DNA of 64,000 nucleotides from Acidaminococcus sp. (lineage in GTDB: Bacteria > Bacillota > Negativicutes > Acidaminococcales > Acidaminococcaceae). The notes below the pieces were generated by a model. The model saw only the letters and a list, made by a program, of their open reading frames with translations. It was not told the DNA's origin and ran no database searches. This document shows, in pieces, positions 52,513-59,857 of this stretch (its first letter is position 1; every line of letters starts with the position of its first letter). Position numbers and translations under genes: made by a program. The stretch covers positions 1,566,946 to 1,630,945 of the forward strand of contig JAKVOM010000001.1 in NCBI GenBank assembly GCA_022482815.1, in the 5' to 3' direction.

Positions 52513-52748
52513 AAAAAGACCTCCTCAAAGATAAAGATATGATGCTGAGTCCACAAACTCTTTGCCATGTATCCTTGTTCTATATAAACCGTCTGGCGGT
52601 ATCTAACTTATTAACATCGCTGCAAAGAGCTGTGGTCGGAATCTCCATAAAACCGTTTATCGGTAGGAGGACATTAACCAATCCACAGCATCTTTTACAG
52701 TGTAGCACTTTATCCCCAAAAGGAGGTAAAGTCCTTATTCATATGATA
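52513..52748 (-). ncRNA. Candidate bridge RNA region of the IS110-family element
   Basis: The non-coding left end of the element lies upstream of the transposase on the minus strand. CCACA-CTCTTTGC at 52551-52565 and GCAAAGAG-C-TGTGG at 52622-52635 (plus-strand coordinates) form a long stem around an inner loop with a small ACCG/CGGT hairpin. This resembles the stem-plus-internal-loop design of bridge RNAs that pair with target and donor DNA. The RNA boundaries and the guide bases are not defined here. Confidence 0.5.
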
Positions 52749-52758
52749 CAAGGAGAAC

Positions 52759-53481
52759 ATGAATAGTACAGCCTTTTTTGATCCATCCTATATTGTCTCA
52801 GGCCTTATCTATATTTTTCCTTATCTCAAAGTGACCTTGGGCCTGACCGTCAGCAGTGTTTGCCTAGGGGCCCTATTAGCCCTGTTGTGTGCTTTTTTTG
52901 AAATCCGCCGGGTCCCTTTCCTTAAGGAACTATCCGCTCTTTATGTCCTGATCTGCCGCAGCTTGCCGAATATGGTCCTGCTCTATCTTGTCTATTATGG
53001 ACTGCCCATTTTTGTCATGGCCATGGACCAGGAAGGGGTATTCCATTTTCCTGTGGAAAAAGTGACGGCTCTCCAAGTAGCTGTTTTGGGGCTCACACTC
53101 CATACCGGAGCGTATCTGACGGAAATTTTCCGGGCAGCCTATGAGTCGGTCCCGGAAGGACAGAAAGAGGCAGCTAAATCCATTGGGATGACAGGGTTTC
53201 AGGCCTTTTTCCGGGTCATCTTTCCTCAAGCTGTGACGGTGGCACTGCCCATGTTTGCCAACCAGTTTCTTTCGACAATGAAAAGTACAAGTATCGTCTT
53301 TGTCATCACCGTGGTTGAGCTCTTTGGAGCGGCCAAACTGTTCAGCGAAGACAGTATGCGCTATTTTGAAGCCTATGTAGCAGTGGCCATCCTTTATTGG
53401 ATTATGGGCATCGGATTTGAATGTCTTTTTGGGAAGATGGAAGTCAGAAGCAATCGGTTTAGAAAGGGGAATCCAGCATGA
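52759..53481 (+). CDS. Amino-acid-type ABC permease, second copy
   Basis: The 240-residue permease is related to the first copy, with LICRSLPNMVLLYLVYYGLP and the coupling loop EAAKSIGMTGFQAFFRVIFPQAV. Two different permease genes suggest a heterodimeric channel. AAGGAGAAC precedes the ATG, and the stop overlaps the ATPase start as ATGA. Since the IS element lies just upstream, expression now depends on read-through or on a promoter within the element. Confidence 0.9.
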   Translation: MNSTAFFDPSYIVSGLIYIFPYLKVTLGLTVSSVCLGALLALLCAFFEIRRVPFLKELSALYVLICRSLPNMVLLYLVYYGLPIFVMAMDQEGVFHFPVEKVTALQVAVLGLTLHTGAYLTEIFRAAYESVPEGQKEAAKSIGMTGFQAFFRVIFPQAVTVALPMFANQFLSTMKSTSIVFVITVVELFGAAKLFSEDSMRYFEAYVAVAILYWIMGIGFECLFGKMEVRSNRFRKGNPA

Positions 53482-54287
53482 TCCGCGTTGAACACGTTGA
53501 AAAAAGCTACGGAAACCGGCCGGGCCTAAAAGATGTCAGCCTTGAGGTTCCAACAGGCAGTGTGACAGTCATCATAGGTCCTTCGGGGAGCGGGAAAACG
53601 ACCTTCTTGAGAACTATCAACTTTTTGGGTCCAGCCGATAAAGGAACCCTTCAGCTCGATGAGGAACCTATCATTGATATGAAGCGGGCCAGCAAAAAAG
53701 AAATCCTTCATGTCCGCCGCAATACGGCCATGGTCTTTCAGCTCTACAATCTTTTTTCCAACATGACTGTTCTCCAAAACGTCATGGAAGGGCTTGTGAC
53801 AGTCCAGAAAATAGCTAAAAAAGAAGCTCGCGAAAAAGCTATCGCCTGCTTAAAACAAGTTGACATGGAAGAATACCTGAACGCCTATCCCATCCAGCTT
53901 TCCGGCGGCCAGCAGCAGCGCGTCGGCATTGCCCGCGCCCTTGCCATGAATCCCAAGGTCATCTTGTTTGATGAACCGACGAGCGCCCTGGATCCTGAAA
54001 TCGTGGGAGAAGTACTTTCCGTGATTCGAAAGATTGCCTCAAAACTTAAGATTACCATGATCATTGTGACACACGAGATTGCCTTTGCGCGGGAAGTGGC
54101 CGATCAAGTCGTCTTTATGGAAAATGGCTATATCGTGGAACGGGGAAGTGCCCAGGAAGTTCTTGCCCATCCAAAGGAAAAAAGAACCCGTCAGTTTCTT
54201 AGCCGGTTCCTGGCGCCTCAGTGCCTTTCCTGTGGGGAAATGGAAGCCAAAAAGGAGGCATCCCTATGGACGAATACCGCCTCTTAA
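53478..54287 (+). CDS. Amino-acid-type ABC ATPase
   Basis: The 269-residue ATPase has Walker A GPSGSGKTT, a Q-loop in MVFQLYNLFSNMTV, signature [13 protein letters not shown] and Walker [15 protein letters not shown]. It is longer than usual (about 240): a C-terminal tail (QCLSCGEMEAKKEASLWTNTAS) overlaps the acetyltransferase start by 22 bases. It should power the importer formed with the two permeases and the lipoprotein. Confidence 0.92.
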   Translation: MIRVEHVEKSYGNRPGLKDVSLEVPTGSVTVIIGPSGSGKTTFLRTINFLGPADKGTLQLDEEPIIDMKRASKKEILHVRRNTAMVFQLYNLFSNMTVLQNVMEGLVTVQKIAKKEAREKAIACLKQVDMEEYLNAYPIQLSGGQQQRVGIARALAMNPKVILFDEPTSALDPEIVGEVLSVIRKIASKLKITMIIVTHEIAFAREVADQVVFMENGYIVERGSAQEVLAHPKEKRTRQFLSRFLAPQCLSCGEMEAKKEASLWTNTAS

Positions 54288-54751
54288 ATAAAGAAGATGG
54301 GGACGCTTATTTTGATGTACTCCATCGAAGCTATGAAACCGACAGACCTTATCAGCTTTCCTTTGACGCTATGGATGAAACGCGGGAAGAGGCGGCACAA
54401 TGGCTTCAGGAAGAGCCGACCTTCGGCCTTTTTGTGGACCATAAGCTTGTGAGTGCCATTTCCCTGCGTATGCCTTGGGGGCATCATCCAGGCCCCTTTG
54501 GTGTGCCCCATATTGGACACTTCATTACAGACCCTGAAAAGGCGCATCAAGGAAACGCCACAAAACTCCTTCATTATGTAGAAACGGAAATTTTAAAAAA
54601 ACTGCTTCGTGTGCCTGCTGTGACCCTTGGCACGGCCAAGAGCCATCCTTGGCTCGCAGCGATGTACCGCCATCTCGGTTTTACGGAAATAGGCGAAAAA
54701 CAGCTCCCTGGGAAAAAGCATGTGACCGTCTATTTCAAAAAAGAACTGTAA
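54266..54751 (+). CDS. GNAT-family N-acetyltransferase
   Basis: The 161-residue protein has a GNAT fold with HIGHFITDPEKAHQGNATKLL, which corresponds to the acetyl-CoA pyrophosphate-binding region, and the C-terminal MYRHLGFTEIGEK block. In the operon context it may acetylate the amino group of an imported amino acid, the step YxeL performs in the B. subtilis yxe pathway. I start at ATG 54266 behind AAGGAGG; the longer frame lies inside the ATPase gene. It closes the operon. Confidence 0.82.
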   Translation: MDEYRLLNKEDGDAYFDVLHRSYETDRPYQLSFDAMDETREEAAQWLQEEPTFGLFVDHKLVSAISLRMPWGHHPGPFGVPHIGHFITDPEKAHQGNATKLLHYVETEILKKLLRVPAVTLGTAKSHPWLAAMYRHLGFTEIGEKQLPGKKHVTVYFKKEL

Positions 54752-54777
54752 GGACCCAGTCCTTGCAGTCTTTTTTT
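54746..54777 (+). terminator. Terminator of the GST/MmgE/ABC operon
   Basis: CTGTAAGGAC pairs with GTCCTTGCAG around a 3-base loop, and seven T follow. The stem contains the stop codon of the acetyltransferase. GCACGATTGTACTGTCCACT (54830-54849), a dispersed repeat, lies downstream. Confidence 0.85.
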
Positions 54778-54861
54778 ATGCCCTCATTCAAATTGTCATT
54801 TGCCATTCTCTTAAAGAAGGTAGCTGCTTGCACGATTGTACTGTCCACTTCCTATTGAGTT

Positions 54862-54870
54862 TGGTATAAT
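54862..54870 (+). promoter_or_regulatory. Extended -10 promoter of nfo
   Basis: TGG-TATAAT (TATAAT 54865-54870) lies 48 bases before the nfo ATG. The -35 region is poor. Confidence 0.55.
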
Positions 54871-54917
54871 AAAATAATGTGCGAAATTTATATCCTCATG
54901 TAGAAAGGAATTTTAAT

Positions 54918-55745
54918 ATGCTTCATATCGGATGTCATTTATCTTCTTCCAAAGGCTTTGCGGCAATGGGCAAGACCGCACAGTCCATCGGTGCAGATAC
55001 TTTTGCCTTTTTTACCCGCAATCCCCGCGGCAGTAAGGCTAAACCCATTGATCCCAAAGACGTGGAGGCGTTTAAGACGCTTTGGACAAGTCCTGTGCCC
55101 CTCGTGGCCCATGCGCCTTATACGCTGAATGCTTGCTCTACTAAGGAAGAGGTGCGCACTTTTGCCAGAGAGACCATCGCGGATGATTTGCATAAAATGG
55201 AAGCGGTACCCGGAAATTATTACAACATGCATCCGGGCAATCATCTGCAGCAGGGAGCGGAGACGGGTATCGCGTTCATCGCAGACTGTCTGAATCAGGT
55301 GATGTGGGAAGAACAGTCCACGATTCTGCTGCTTGAAACGATGGCCGGCAAGGGAACGGAAGTAGGGCGTACTTTTGAAGAAATCGCTGAACTGCTGTCC
55401 CGCCTTAAGGTACAGGAGAAGGTCGGCGTCTGCCTTGATACGTGCCATATCTGGGACGGCGGTTACGATATTGTGCATGACCTTGACGGAGTGCTTACCA
55501 AGTTTGACCAGGTAATTGGCCTGAAGCGCCTCAAAGCGGTGCATTTGAATGACAGTAAAAATGTGCTGGGTGCCCATAAGGACAGACACGAAAAAATCGG
55601 GGAAGGGCAGATTGGATTCGCGGCACTGAGCCGTGTCACAAATCACCCGGCCCTGAGAAATCTGCCGTTTATCCTGGAAACACCGAATGAACTGTCCGGG
55701 TATGCCGCAGAAATCAAACGGCTGCGGGATGCTTTTGAGGAGTAA
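54918..55745 (+). CDS. nfo: Endonuclease IV
   Basis: The 275-residue TIM-barrel enzyme matches Nfo: [13 protein letters not shown] at the start, FTRNPRG, the metal ligands in [55 protein letters not shown] and FILETP. It cuts DNA at abasic sites using three zinc ions. I start at ATG 54918, 7 bases after AAAGGAA. The ThiT gene follows 5 bases later, so the two are co-transcribed although unrelated in function. Confidence 0.95.
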   Translation: MLHIGCHLSSSKGFAAMGKTAQSIGADTFAFFTRNPRGSKAKPIDPKDVEAFKTLWTSPVPLVAHAPYTLNACSTKEEVRTFARETIADDLHKMEAVPGNYYNMHPGNHLQQGAETGIAFIADCLNQVMWEEQSTILLLETMAGKGTEVGRTFEEIAELLSRLKVQEKVGVCLDTCHIWDGGYDIVHDLDGVLTKFDQVIGLKRLKAVHLNDSKNVLGAHKDRHEKIGEGQIGFAALSRVTNHPALRNLPFILETPNELSGYAAEIKRLRDAFEE

Positions 55746-55750
55746 TTATA

Positions 55751-56374
55751 ATGGAAAAAATTTTTGCGGGACTGGCGGCACTGTCAGCCCATCCGACGGC
55801 ACTCATTTCTATTCTGGCAGTTCTCTTTTTGCTTCTCGCCCTCCTGAAAATGAGAAAAATCCGCCTCACGCCTTATCAAATGGCTTGTGCCGGTATCATG
55901 CTGGCTCTCTCGGTGCTTTTGACGGCTTTCCCTTTTTACCAGATGCCGAACGGAGGCAGCGTGACCCTTGGCGGGATGCTGCCGCTGATGCTCATCGGTT
56001 TCGCCTACGGGCCGGAGGTGGGGATGTTTACAGGTTTTACCTACAGCATGATCAACCTCATGATGCATCCCTTTATTCTGCATCCGATTCAGGTGCTGCT
56101 CGATTACCCGCTGCCCTTCATGGCACTTGGACTAACAGGATATTTCAGGCAGCGTAAACTGACTGGTATGGTTTTTGCCGTGGCCGTGCGTCTTTTGTGT
56201 CACTTTCTTTCGGGTGTCATTTTCTTTGGCTCGTACGCACCGGCCGGAACGAGTGTCTATGTCTATTCTCTCGTGACCAATCTGACCTATCTGGCACCGA
56301 ACCTTGTCATCTGTCTGGTGCTCTATAAACTGCTTCCCATGGACCGGTTTGTCGGCATTATGAGAAGGCAGTAA
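55751..56374 (+). CDS. thiT: ThiT-like thiamine transporter (ECF substrate component)
   Basis: The 207-residue membrane protein has about six segments and the ThiT/YuaJ core GGSVTLGGMLPLMLIGFAYGPEVGM, which in this family helps bind thiamine. An extra N-terminal segment (about 14-34) precedes the usual start. It needs the shared EcfAAT energising module, which is not encoded here. No TPP riboswitch lies upstream; it is expressed behind nfo. Confidence 0.82.
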   Translation: MEKIFAGLAALSAHPTALISILAVLFLLLALLKMRKIRLTPYQMACAGIMLALSVLLTAFPFYQMPNGGSVTLGGMLPLMLIGFAYGPEVGMFTGFTYSMINLMMHPFILHPIQVLLDYPLPFMALGLTGYFRQRKLTGMVFAVAVRLLCHFLSGVIFFGSYAPAGTSVYVYSLVTNLTYLAPNLVICLVLYKLLPMDRFVGIMRRQ

Positions 56375-56521
56375 AGAAGGGGAATGAAGAAAGATAAAAA
56401 GGCGCTTTTTTCATTTGGCATTTCGCATTTAGCCGTGCCTTTGGCAGAACGGTTAGTGGGATAGTGTGCAGTGGTTAGTACAATGGGCGACCCGCGGACG
56501 GCGGGAAGAAGTCGATTTTTC

Positions 56522-56550
56522 TTGAGAACTTCTTCCATTTATGCTATAAT
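56522..56550 (+). promoter_or_regulatory. Promoter of the tRNA-Arg gene
   Basis: TTGAGA (56522-56527), a 17-base spacer and extended TGC-TATAAT (56545-56550) precede the tRNA by 18 bases. Confidence 0.75.
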
Positions 56551-56567
56551 ACTATCCGTTCAGTAAT

Positions 56568-56642
56568 ACGCCTGTAGCCCAGTGGATAGGGCAACGGCCT
56601 CCGGAGCCGTGTGCGGCGGTTCGATTCCGCCCAGGCGTACCA
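56568..56642 (+). tRNA. tRNA-Arg (anticodon CCG)
   Basis: The acceptor stem pairs ACGCCTG with CAGGCGT, and the discriminator A and encoded CCA follow. The D arm (GCCC..GGGC), the anticodon arm ACGGC-CTCCGGA-GCCGT with anticodon CCG, and the T arm (GCGG-TTCGATT-CCGC) all fold. It reads the arginine codon CGG. Confidence 0.95.
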
Positions 56643-56654
56643 TATTGGAATTGA

Positions 56655-56684
56655 CCCCATGAATCGCTGCTGCGTTTTATGGGG
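56655..56684 (+). terminator. Weak terminator after the tRNA
   Basis: CCCCAT and ATGGGG pair across 18 bases. The following ATTATTATTG is only moderately T-rich. Confidence 0.45.
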
Positions 56685-56760
56685 ATTATTATTGTACAGA
56701 TAAAGATAAAAGTTGCTTTTGCAGTCTTTTTCATGAATGACTTTTTTCTTTTTAGAAACG

Positions 56761-56769
56761 TGCTATAAT
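56761..56769 (+). promoter_or_regulatory. Extended -10 promoter of the thioesterase operon
   Basis: TGC-TATAAT (TATAAT 56764-56769) lies 36 bases before the thioesterase ATG. No clear -35. Confidence 0.6.
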
Positions 56770-56805
56770 GAGAAGGCTGCAAACTATACGTAAGGAGTAT
56801 TTCAG

Positions 56806-57231
56806 ATGGTCACATTGACGGAGCGGGTACGCTTCTATGAAACGGATCTGATGGGTGTGGTTTATCATGCCAATTATTTCCATTGGTTCGAAATGGGCAG
56901 AATCGCTTATCTGCGTCATGGAGGAATCGATCTTAATAAAATGATGGAAGATGGGTTCGTCTTTCCGGTAGTGGACGTATCCTGTCATTATCGCCAGTCG
57001 GCCCGCTTTGATGATGAAATCATCATTGAAACCACGCTTCTGTCGTGCAGCAAAGTGAAGGTCGTTTTTTCGTATGTGCTGCGCCGCAAGGCAGACAACG
57101 CGGTACTCGCCGAAGGCAGGAGTACCAACGCCTTTACTACGCCGGAAGGCAAGGTAGAGCGGCTCAGTGAAAAGTATTATCAGAAGTTACAAAATTTGAT
57201 GGAAGAGGAGAGGAACAAAGAGGCATGCTGA
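56806..57231 (+). CDS. YbgC/4-hydroxybenzoyl-CoA-type acyl-CoA thioesterase
   Basis: The 141-residue hot-dog-fold protein has the catalytic block YETDLMGVVYHANYFHWFE with Asp14. It hydrolyses acyl-CoA thioesters; the chain preference is unknown. It is not next to tol-pal genes, where YbgC usually sits. GGAG lies before the ATG. It overlaps the next gene by 7 bases and forms a three-gene operon with an unknown membrane-anchored protein and a CofE-like protein. Confidence 0.87.
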   Translation: MVTLTERVRFYETDLMGVVYHANYFHWFEMGRIAYLRHGGIDLNKMMEDGFVFPVVDVSCHYRQSARFDDEIIIETTLLSCSKVKVVFSYVLRRKADNAVLAEGRSTNAFTTPEGKVERLSEKYYQKLQNLMEEERNKEAC

Positions 57232-57764
57232 ATTTTATTTACCTGATTCTGGGGCTGTGTGTGCTGGGAGCTATCGTTACAATCGTATATGCTTTCCTGG
57301 TGCCGACCGACAATACGCACGTTTGTGTGGAGGAAAAGACACCGCTGCAGCTGGAATCGATGGACAGTGAAAAAGCAATATTTTCTTTCACGGTTCCTGT
57401 ACGCAATACGAGCAATCAGATTGCTGCCGTGACCGATGCGTTCGTGAGACCCTACCTGCCGCAGGAACAATTTCCTAACGCATATTGCACGGGCAATCTG
57501 GAAAGATCCAATGCCCGTCGTGATGACCACTATTTCGAAGCTTACATTATGAATCCGAATACGGTGGCGACCCTTGTCGTTACGCTGACGTTTATGGCAC
57601 GCAACGGCAAGAGAATCCAGGACGTACTCCGCCATATGGTGGATATGGACGCCTGCATTTATATTACCGGTGTCGGCCGCAAGGCTCATTATGTAAGAAA
57701 AGCTTTTGTCACGATTTATGGCGATGAGGTCGCAAAACTTGTAGGAGGTGCTTACAATGGCTGA
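57225..57764 (+). CDS. Unknown protein with one N-terminal membrane segment
   Basis: I do not recognise this 179-residue protein. Residues 4-26 form one membrane helix (NFIYLILGLCVLGAIVTIVYAF). The rest is a mixed polar domain that looks beta-rich (FSFTVPVRNTSNQIAAV, TLVVTLTFMARNGKRI), as in small immunoglobulin-like domains. The helix and short N-terminus suggest the domain faces outside. It overlaps the thioesterase by 7 bases and the CofE-like gene by 8 bases, so the three products probably act together. Confidence 0.65.
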   Translation: MLNFIYLILGLCVLGAIVTIVYAFLVPTDNTHVCVEEKTPLQLESMDSEKAIFSFTVPVRNTSNQIAAVTDAFVRPYLPQEQFPNAYCTGNLERSNARRDDHYFEAYIMNPNTVATLVVTLTFMARNGKRIQDVLRHMVDMDACIYITGVGRKAHYVRKAFVTIYGDEVAKLVGGAYNG

Positions 57765-58401
57765 GAAGTATGAAATTCTTCCGATTCCTACAAGAATTCT
57801 GACCGTGCATGATAATATTGTCGATGCTATCAAGGAATTTGGCGGCGACAAGATTGGCCCGCGCGATGTGGTATGCGTCGCAGAAAGTGTGGTAGCTATC
57901 ACGCAGAATCGTGCTATCCGTCCTGAAACGCTGAAAATCGGCTTTGTCGCCAAGGTACTTTCTCAGCTCTTCCCTGGCTGGGGCAGTATTTCCAACTGGA
58001 GCGCGATGCAGTCCCTGATCAACGAAGAAGGTACTCCCCGCATTCTCTTTGCTTTCGTCGTGGGTGCCGTTATGAAAATCTTCCACAAGCCGGGCTGGTT
58101 CTACCGTCTGGGCGGCGAACAGGCACGTCTGGTAGATGATATTACGGGTACGATGCCTCCGTATGATAAACATATCGTGCTGGGACCGAAAAATCCAAAC
58201 CGTGTGGCTCAGGCCATCAAAGAAGGTACCGGCTGCTTCGGAGCTACCGTTGCCGACGTCAATGACCTGAAACGGTCCTGCGTCATCGGCTGCACGAAAG
58301 GCGTTGACCCTCGCCTCGTAGAAAAGATCCTGATTGACAATCCGTTCGGGAATGCCAGCCAGAAGACGCCGATCTGCGTTATCAAAGATTATATCCGCTA
58401 A
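57757..58401 (+). CDS. CofE-like (F420-0:gamma-glutamyl ligase) family protein
   Basis: The 214-residue protein matches the F420 ligase fold: IPTRILTVHDNIVDAI, DVVCVAESVVAITQNRAI, DDITGTMPPYDKHIVLGP and GATVADVNDLKR. True CofE adds glutamates to coenzyme F420, which this type of organism is not known to make. It may instead add glutamate to another acceptor such as a folate or a peptide. I start at ATG 57757 after GGAGGTG; a GTG at 57748 is inside that site. Confidence 0.78.
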   Translation: MAEKYEILPIPTRILTVHDNIVDAIKEFGGDKIGPRDVVCVAESVVAITQNRAIRPETLKIGFVAKVLSQLFPGWGSISNWSAMQSLINEEGTPRILFAFVVGAVMKIFHKPGWFYRLGGEQARLVDDITGTMPPYDKHIVLGPKNPNRVAQAIKEGTGCFGATVADVNDLKRSCVIGCTKGVDPRLVEKILIDNPFGNASQKTPICVIKDYIR

Positions 58402-58414
58402 GTGAAGAGCTAAG

Positions 58415-58446
58415 AGCTGCTGCAATTTTTGCGGCAGCTTTTTTTG
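58415..58446 (+). terminator. Terminator of the thioesterase/CofE-like operon
   Basis: AGCTGCTGC pairs with GCGGCAGCT, and seven T follow, 13 bases after the stop. Confidence 0.85.
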
Positions 58447-58748
58447 TTTATGCCGTCGTCTACTTGACAGGAGCAAACCGAGGACGATTTGGAGTAAGCA
58501 GAAAACTGGCTGTTGTTTGTATCCTATCTCAAGAATCCGCCAATGCAGATGCCCGCACGACGGTACTAACCACTTTTTCACTACCCACTGTCCACTTTTC
58601 TTTCTATACAGCAGAGCTAAATGCTAAAGGCCGAATGCTAAAAGCGCATTTTTATCCTGTCCTGCCATCAGCCTTCAACGATTTATGACTGGATTTATTC
58701 CCTATAAATGGGGTACAATATAGATTATGAAAGTTGGTGAATAGAAAC
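58447..58748. other. Intergenic region with degenerate repeats
   Basis: I see no credible gene; a 74-codon frame here is made of repeat sequence. AAGAATCCGCCAATGCAGATG (58531 on) recurs near 62338. GCACGACGGTACTAACCACT (58555-58574) is a copy of the dispersed string, and AAATGCTAAAGGC (58619 on) matches modules near 570 and 47090. TACAAT (58714-58719) may be the -10 of rdgB. Confidence 0.55.
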
Positions 58749-59345
58749 ATGCAGGAAGTGGAAGTCGTTATTGCTACCCACAATCAGGGAAAAATGGAAG
58801 AATTCAAGACCCTGATGCAATCCCTGGGTTTGTCATTTACATGTTTGAACGATTATCCTCATATCGAGGAACCGGAAGAAACAGGCCGTACGTTTGCGGC
58901 CAATGCCCGTCTGAAGGCTGTCTATTATGCCAAGGCACTGAACAAGATTTGCCTCGCTGATGATTCCGGTCTGGAAGTCCTGAGCCTTAAAGGCGCCCCC
59001 GGGGTTCGCTCCGCCCGTTATGCCGGCGAAGAAGCAACCGCGGAAGAAAATAATGAAAAACTGCTCAATGCTATGAAAATGCAGGTAAGAAGAAACTGCC
59101 GTTTCTTCTGTGCCCTTGCCGTGGCCACGCCGGAAGGAAAGATTATGGCGGAATCGGCCGGTATTTGTGAAGGTATTCTGCTTCACGAGCCTCACGGCAC
59201 GAACGGCTTTGGTTATGATCCGCTGTTTTGGTCAACGGAACTGCACAAACCGCTCGGCGAAGCGACCATGGAAGAAAAGAATGGAATCAGCCACCGCGCG
59301 AAAGCTATCCGGAAGCTGGTCAATCAGTGGAGAAAGAAAAGATGA
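58749..59345 (+). CDS. rdgB: XTP/dITP diphosphatase (RdgB/HAM1)
   Basis: The 198-residue protein has the family start VVIATHNQGKMEEFK, the ADDSGLEVLSLKGAPGVRSARYAG block and the GTNGFGYDPLFW, GISHRAKA signatures. It removes non-canonical purine nucleotides (dITP, XTP) from the pool. ATG 58749 has a weak GGTG site 10 bases upstream; an in-frame TTG at 58734 is the alternative. The stop overlaps the next start as ATGA. Confidence 0.94.
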   Translation: MQEVEVVIATHNQGKMEEFKTLMQSLGLSFTCLNDYPHIEEPEETGRTFAANARLKAVYYAKALNKICLADDSGLEVLSLKGAPGVRSARYAGEEATAEENNEKLLNAMKMQVRRNCRFFCALAVATPEGKIMAESAGICEGILLHEPHGTNGFGYDPLFWSTELHKPLGEATMEEKNGISHRAKAIRKLVNQWRKKR

Positions 59346-59824
59346 GAATCGGTGTCATCAGTGATACGCATGGCAGTATGAAAGCCATTGACCGGGTGGT
59401 AGAGGCGGCCGGTAAAGTAGACCTTTGGTTTCATGCCGGGGACTACAGCCAGGATGCCCCATATCTCGAGGAAAAGGCCGGGGTGCCTGTGTATACGGTC
59501 TGCGGAAACTGCGATATCTATGAAGGCCGCGGTCCGGTAGAACTAGTCACGAAATTGGAAGACTTTACAATTGCCATGGTTCATGGCAACCGCTACGCCT
59601 ATGGGTCTCATTTTGACCGGCTGATTTACTGGGCCGAGGAGAAAAAGGCCGATGTGGTCATTTTTGGCCATATTCACGTGCCAGTTAATATGGAAACGGA
59701 CGGCATCCTGGTAGTTAATCCGGGCAGCGCTGCCCGTCCCCGCAATAAGATCCCGACTTATGGGATCCTGACGCTGCTTAAAGGCAGGAAACCTGCTTTT
59801 GAGGTTTGTACAATCGAAAAATAA
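59342..59824 (+). CDS. YfcE/MJ0936-type metallophosphoesterase
   Basis: The 160-residue protein shows the calcineurin-like metal motifs: VISDTHG, HAGDYS, CGNCD, VHGN and FGHIHVP. Family members are manganese phosphodiesterases of uncertain natural substrate. Its ATG overlaps the rdgB stop, an arrangement seen in many Firmicutes, so the two are coupled. The longer frame lies inside rdgB. Confidence 0.92.
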   Translation: MRIGVISDTHGSMKAIDRVVEAAGKVDLWFHAGDYSQDAPYLEEKAGVPVYTVCGNCDIYEGRGPVELVTKLEDFTIAMVHGNRYAYGSHFDRLIYWAEEKKADVVIFGHIHVPVNMETDGILVVNPGSAARPRNKIPTYGILTLLKGRKPAFEVCTIEK

Positions 59825-59857
59825 AAGTCTTTGACTGCGGATGGAGGAGGAAATACA

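Larger units (their letters stand above)
51262..52748 (-). mobile_element. IS110-family insertion sequence
   Basis: The element lies between the stop of one permease and the ribosome binding site of the next. A 9-base inverted repeat TATCATATG marks the ends (51263-51271 and 52740-52748). The transposase is on the minus strand. Its 3' end almost touches the left boundary, while about 235 non-coding bases lie upstream of it, the place where IS110-group elements encode their bridge RNA. Removing the element leaves the two permease genes about 10 bases apart with AAGGAG between them, so the boundaries are probably right within a few bases. Confidence 0.8.

Noticed and set aside
51262..52748. IS1111-type assignment because of the inverted repeats
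   Set aside because: IS1111-group elements keep the guide RNA downstream of the transposase. Here the non-coding space is upstream, as in the IS110 group.
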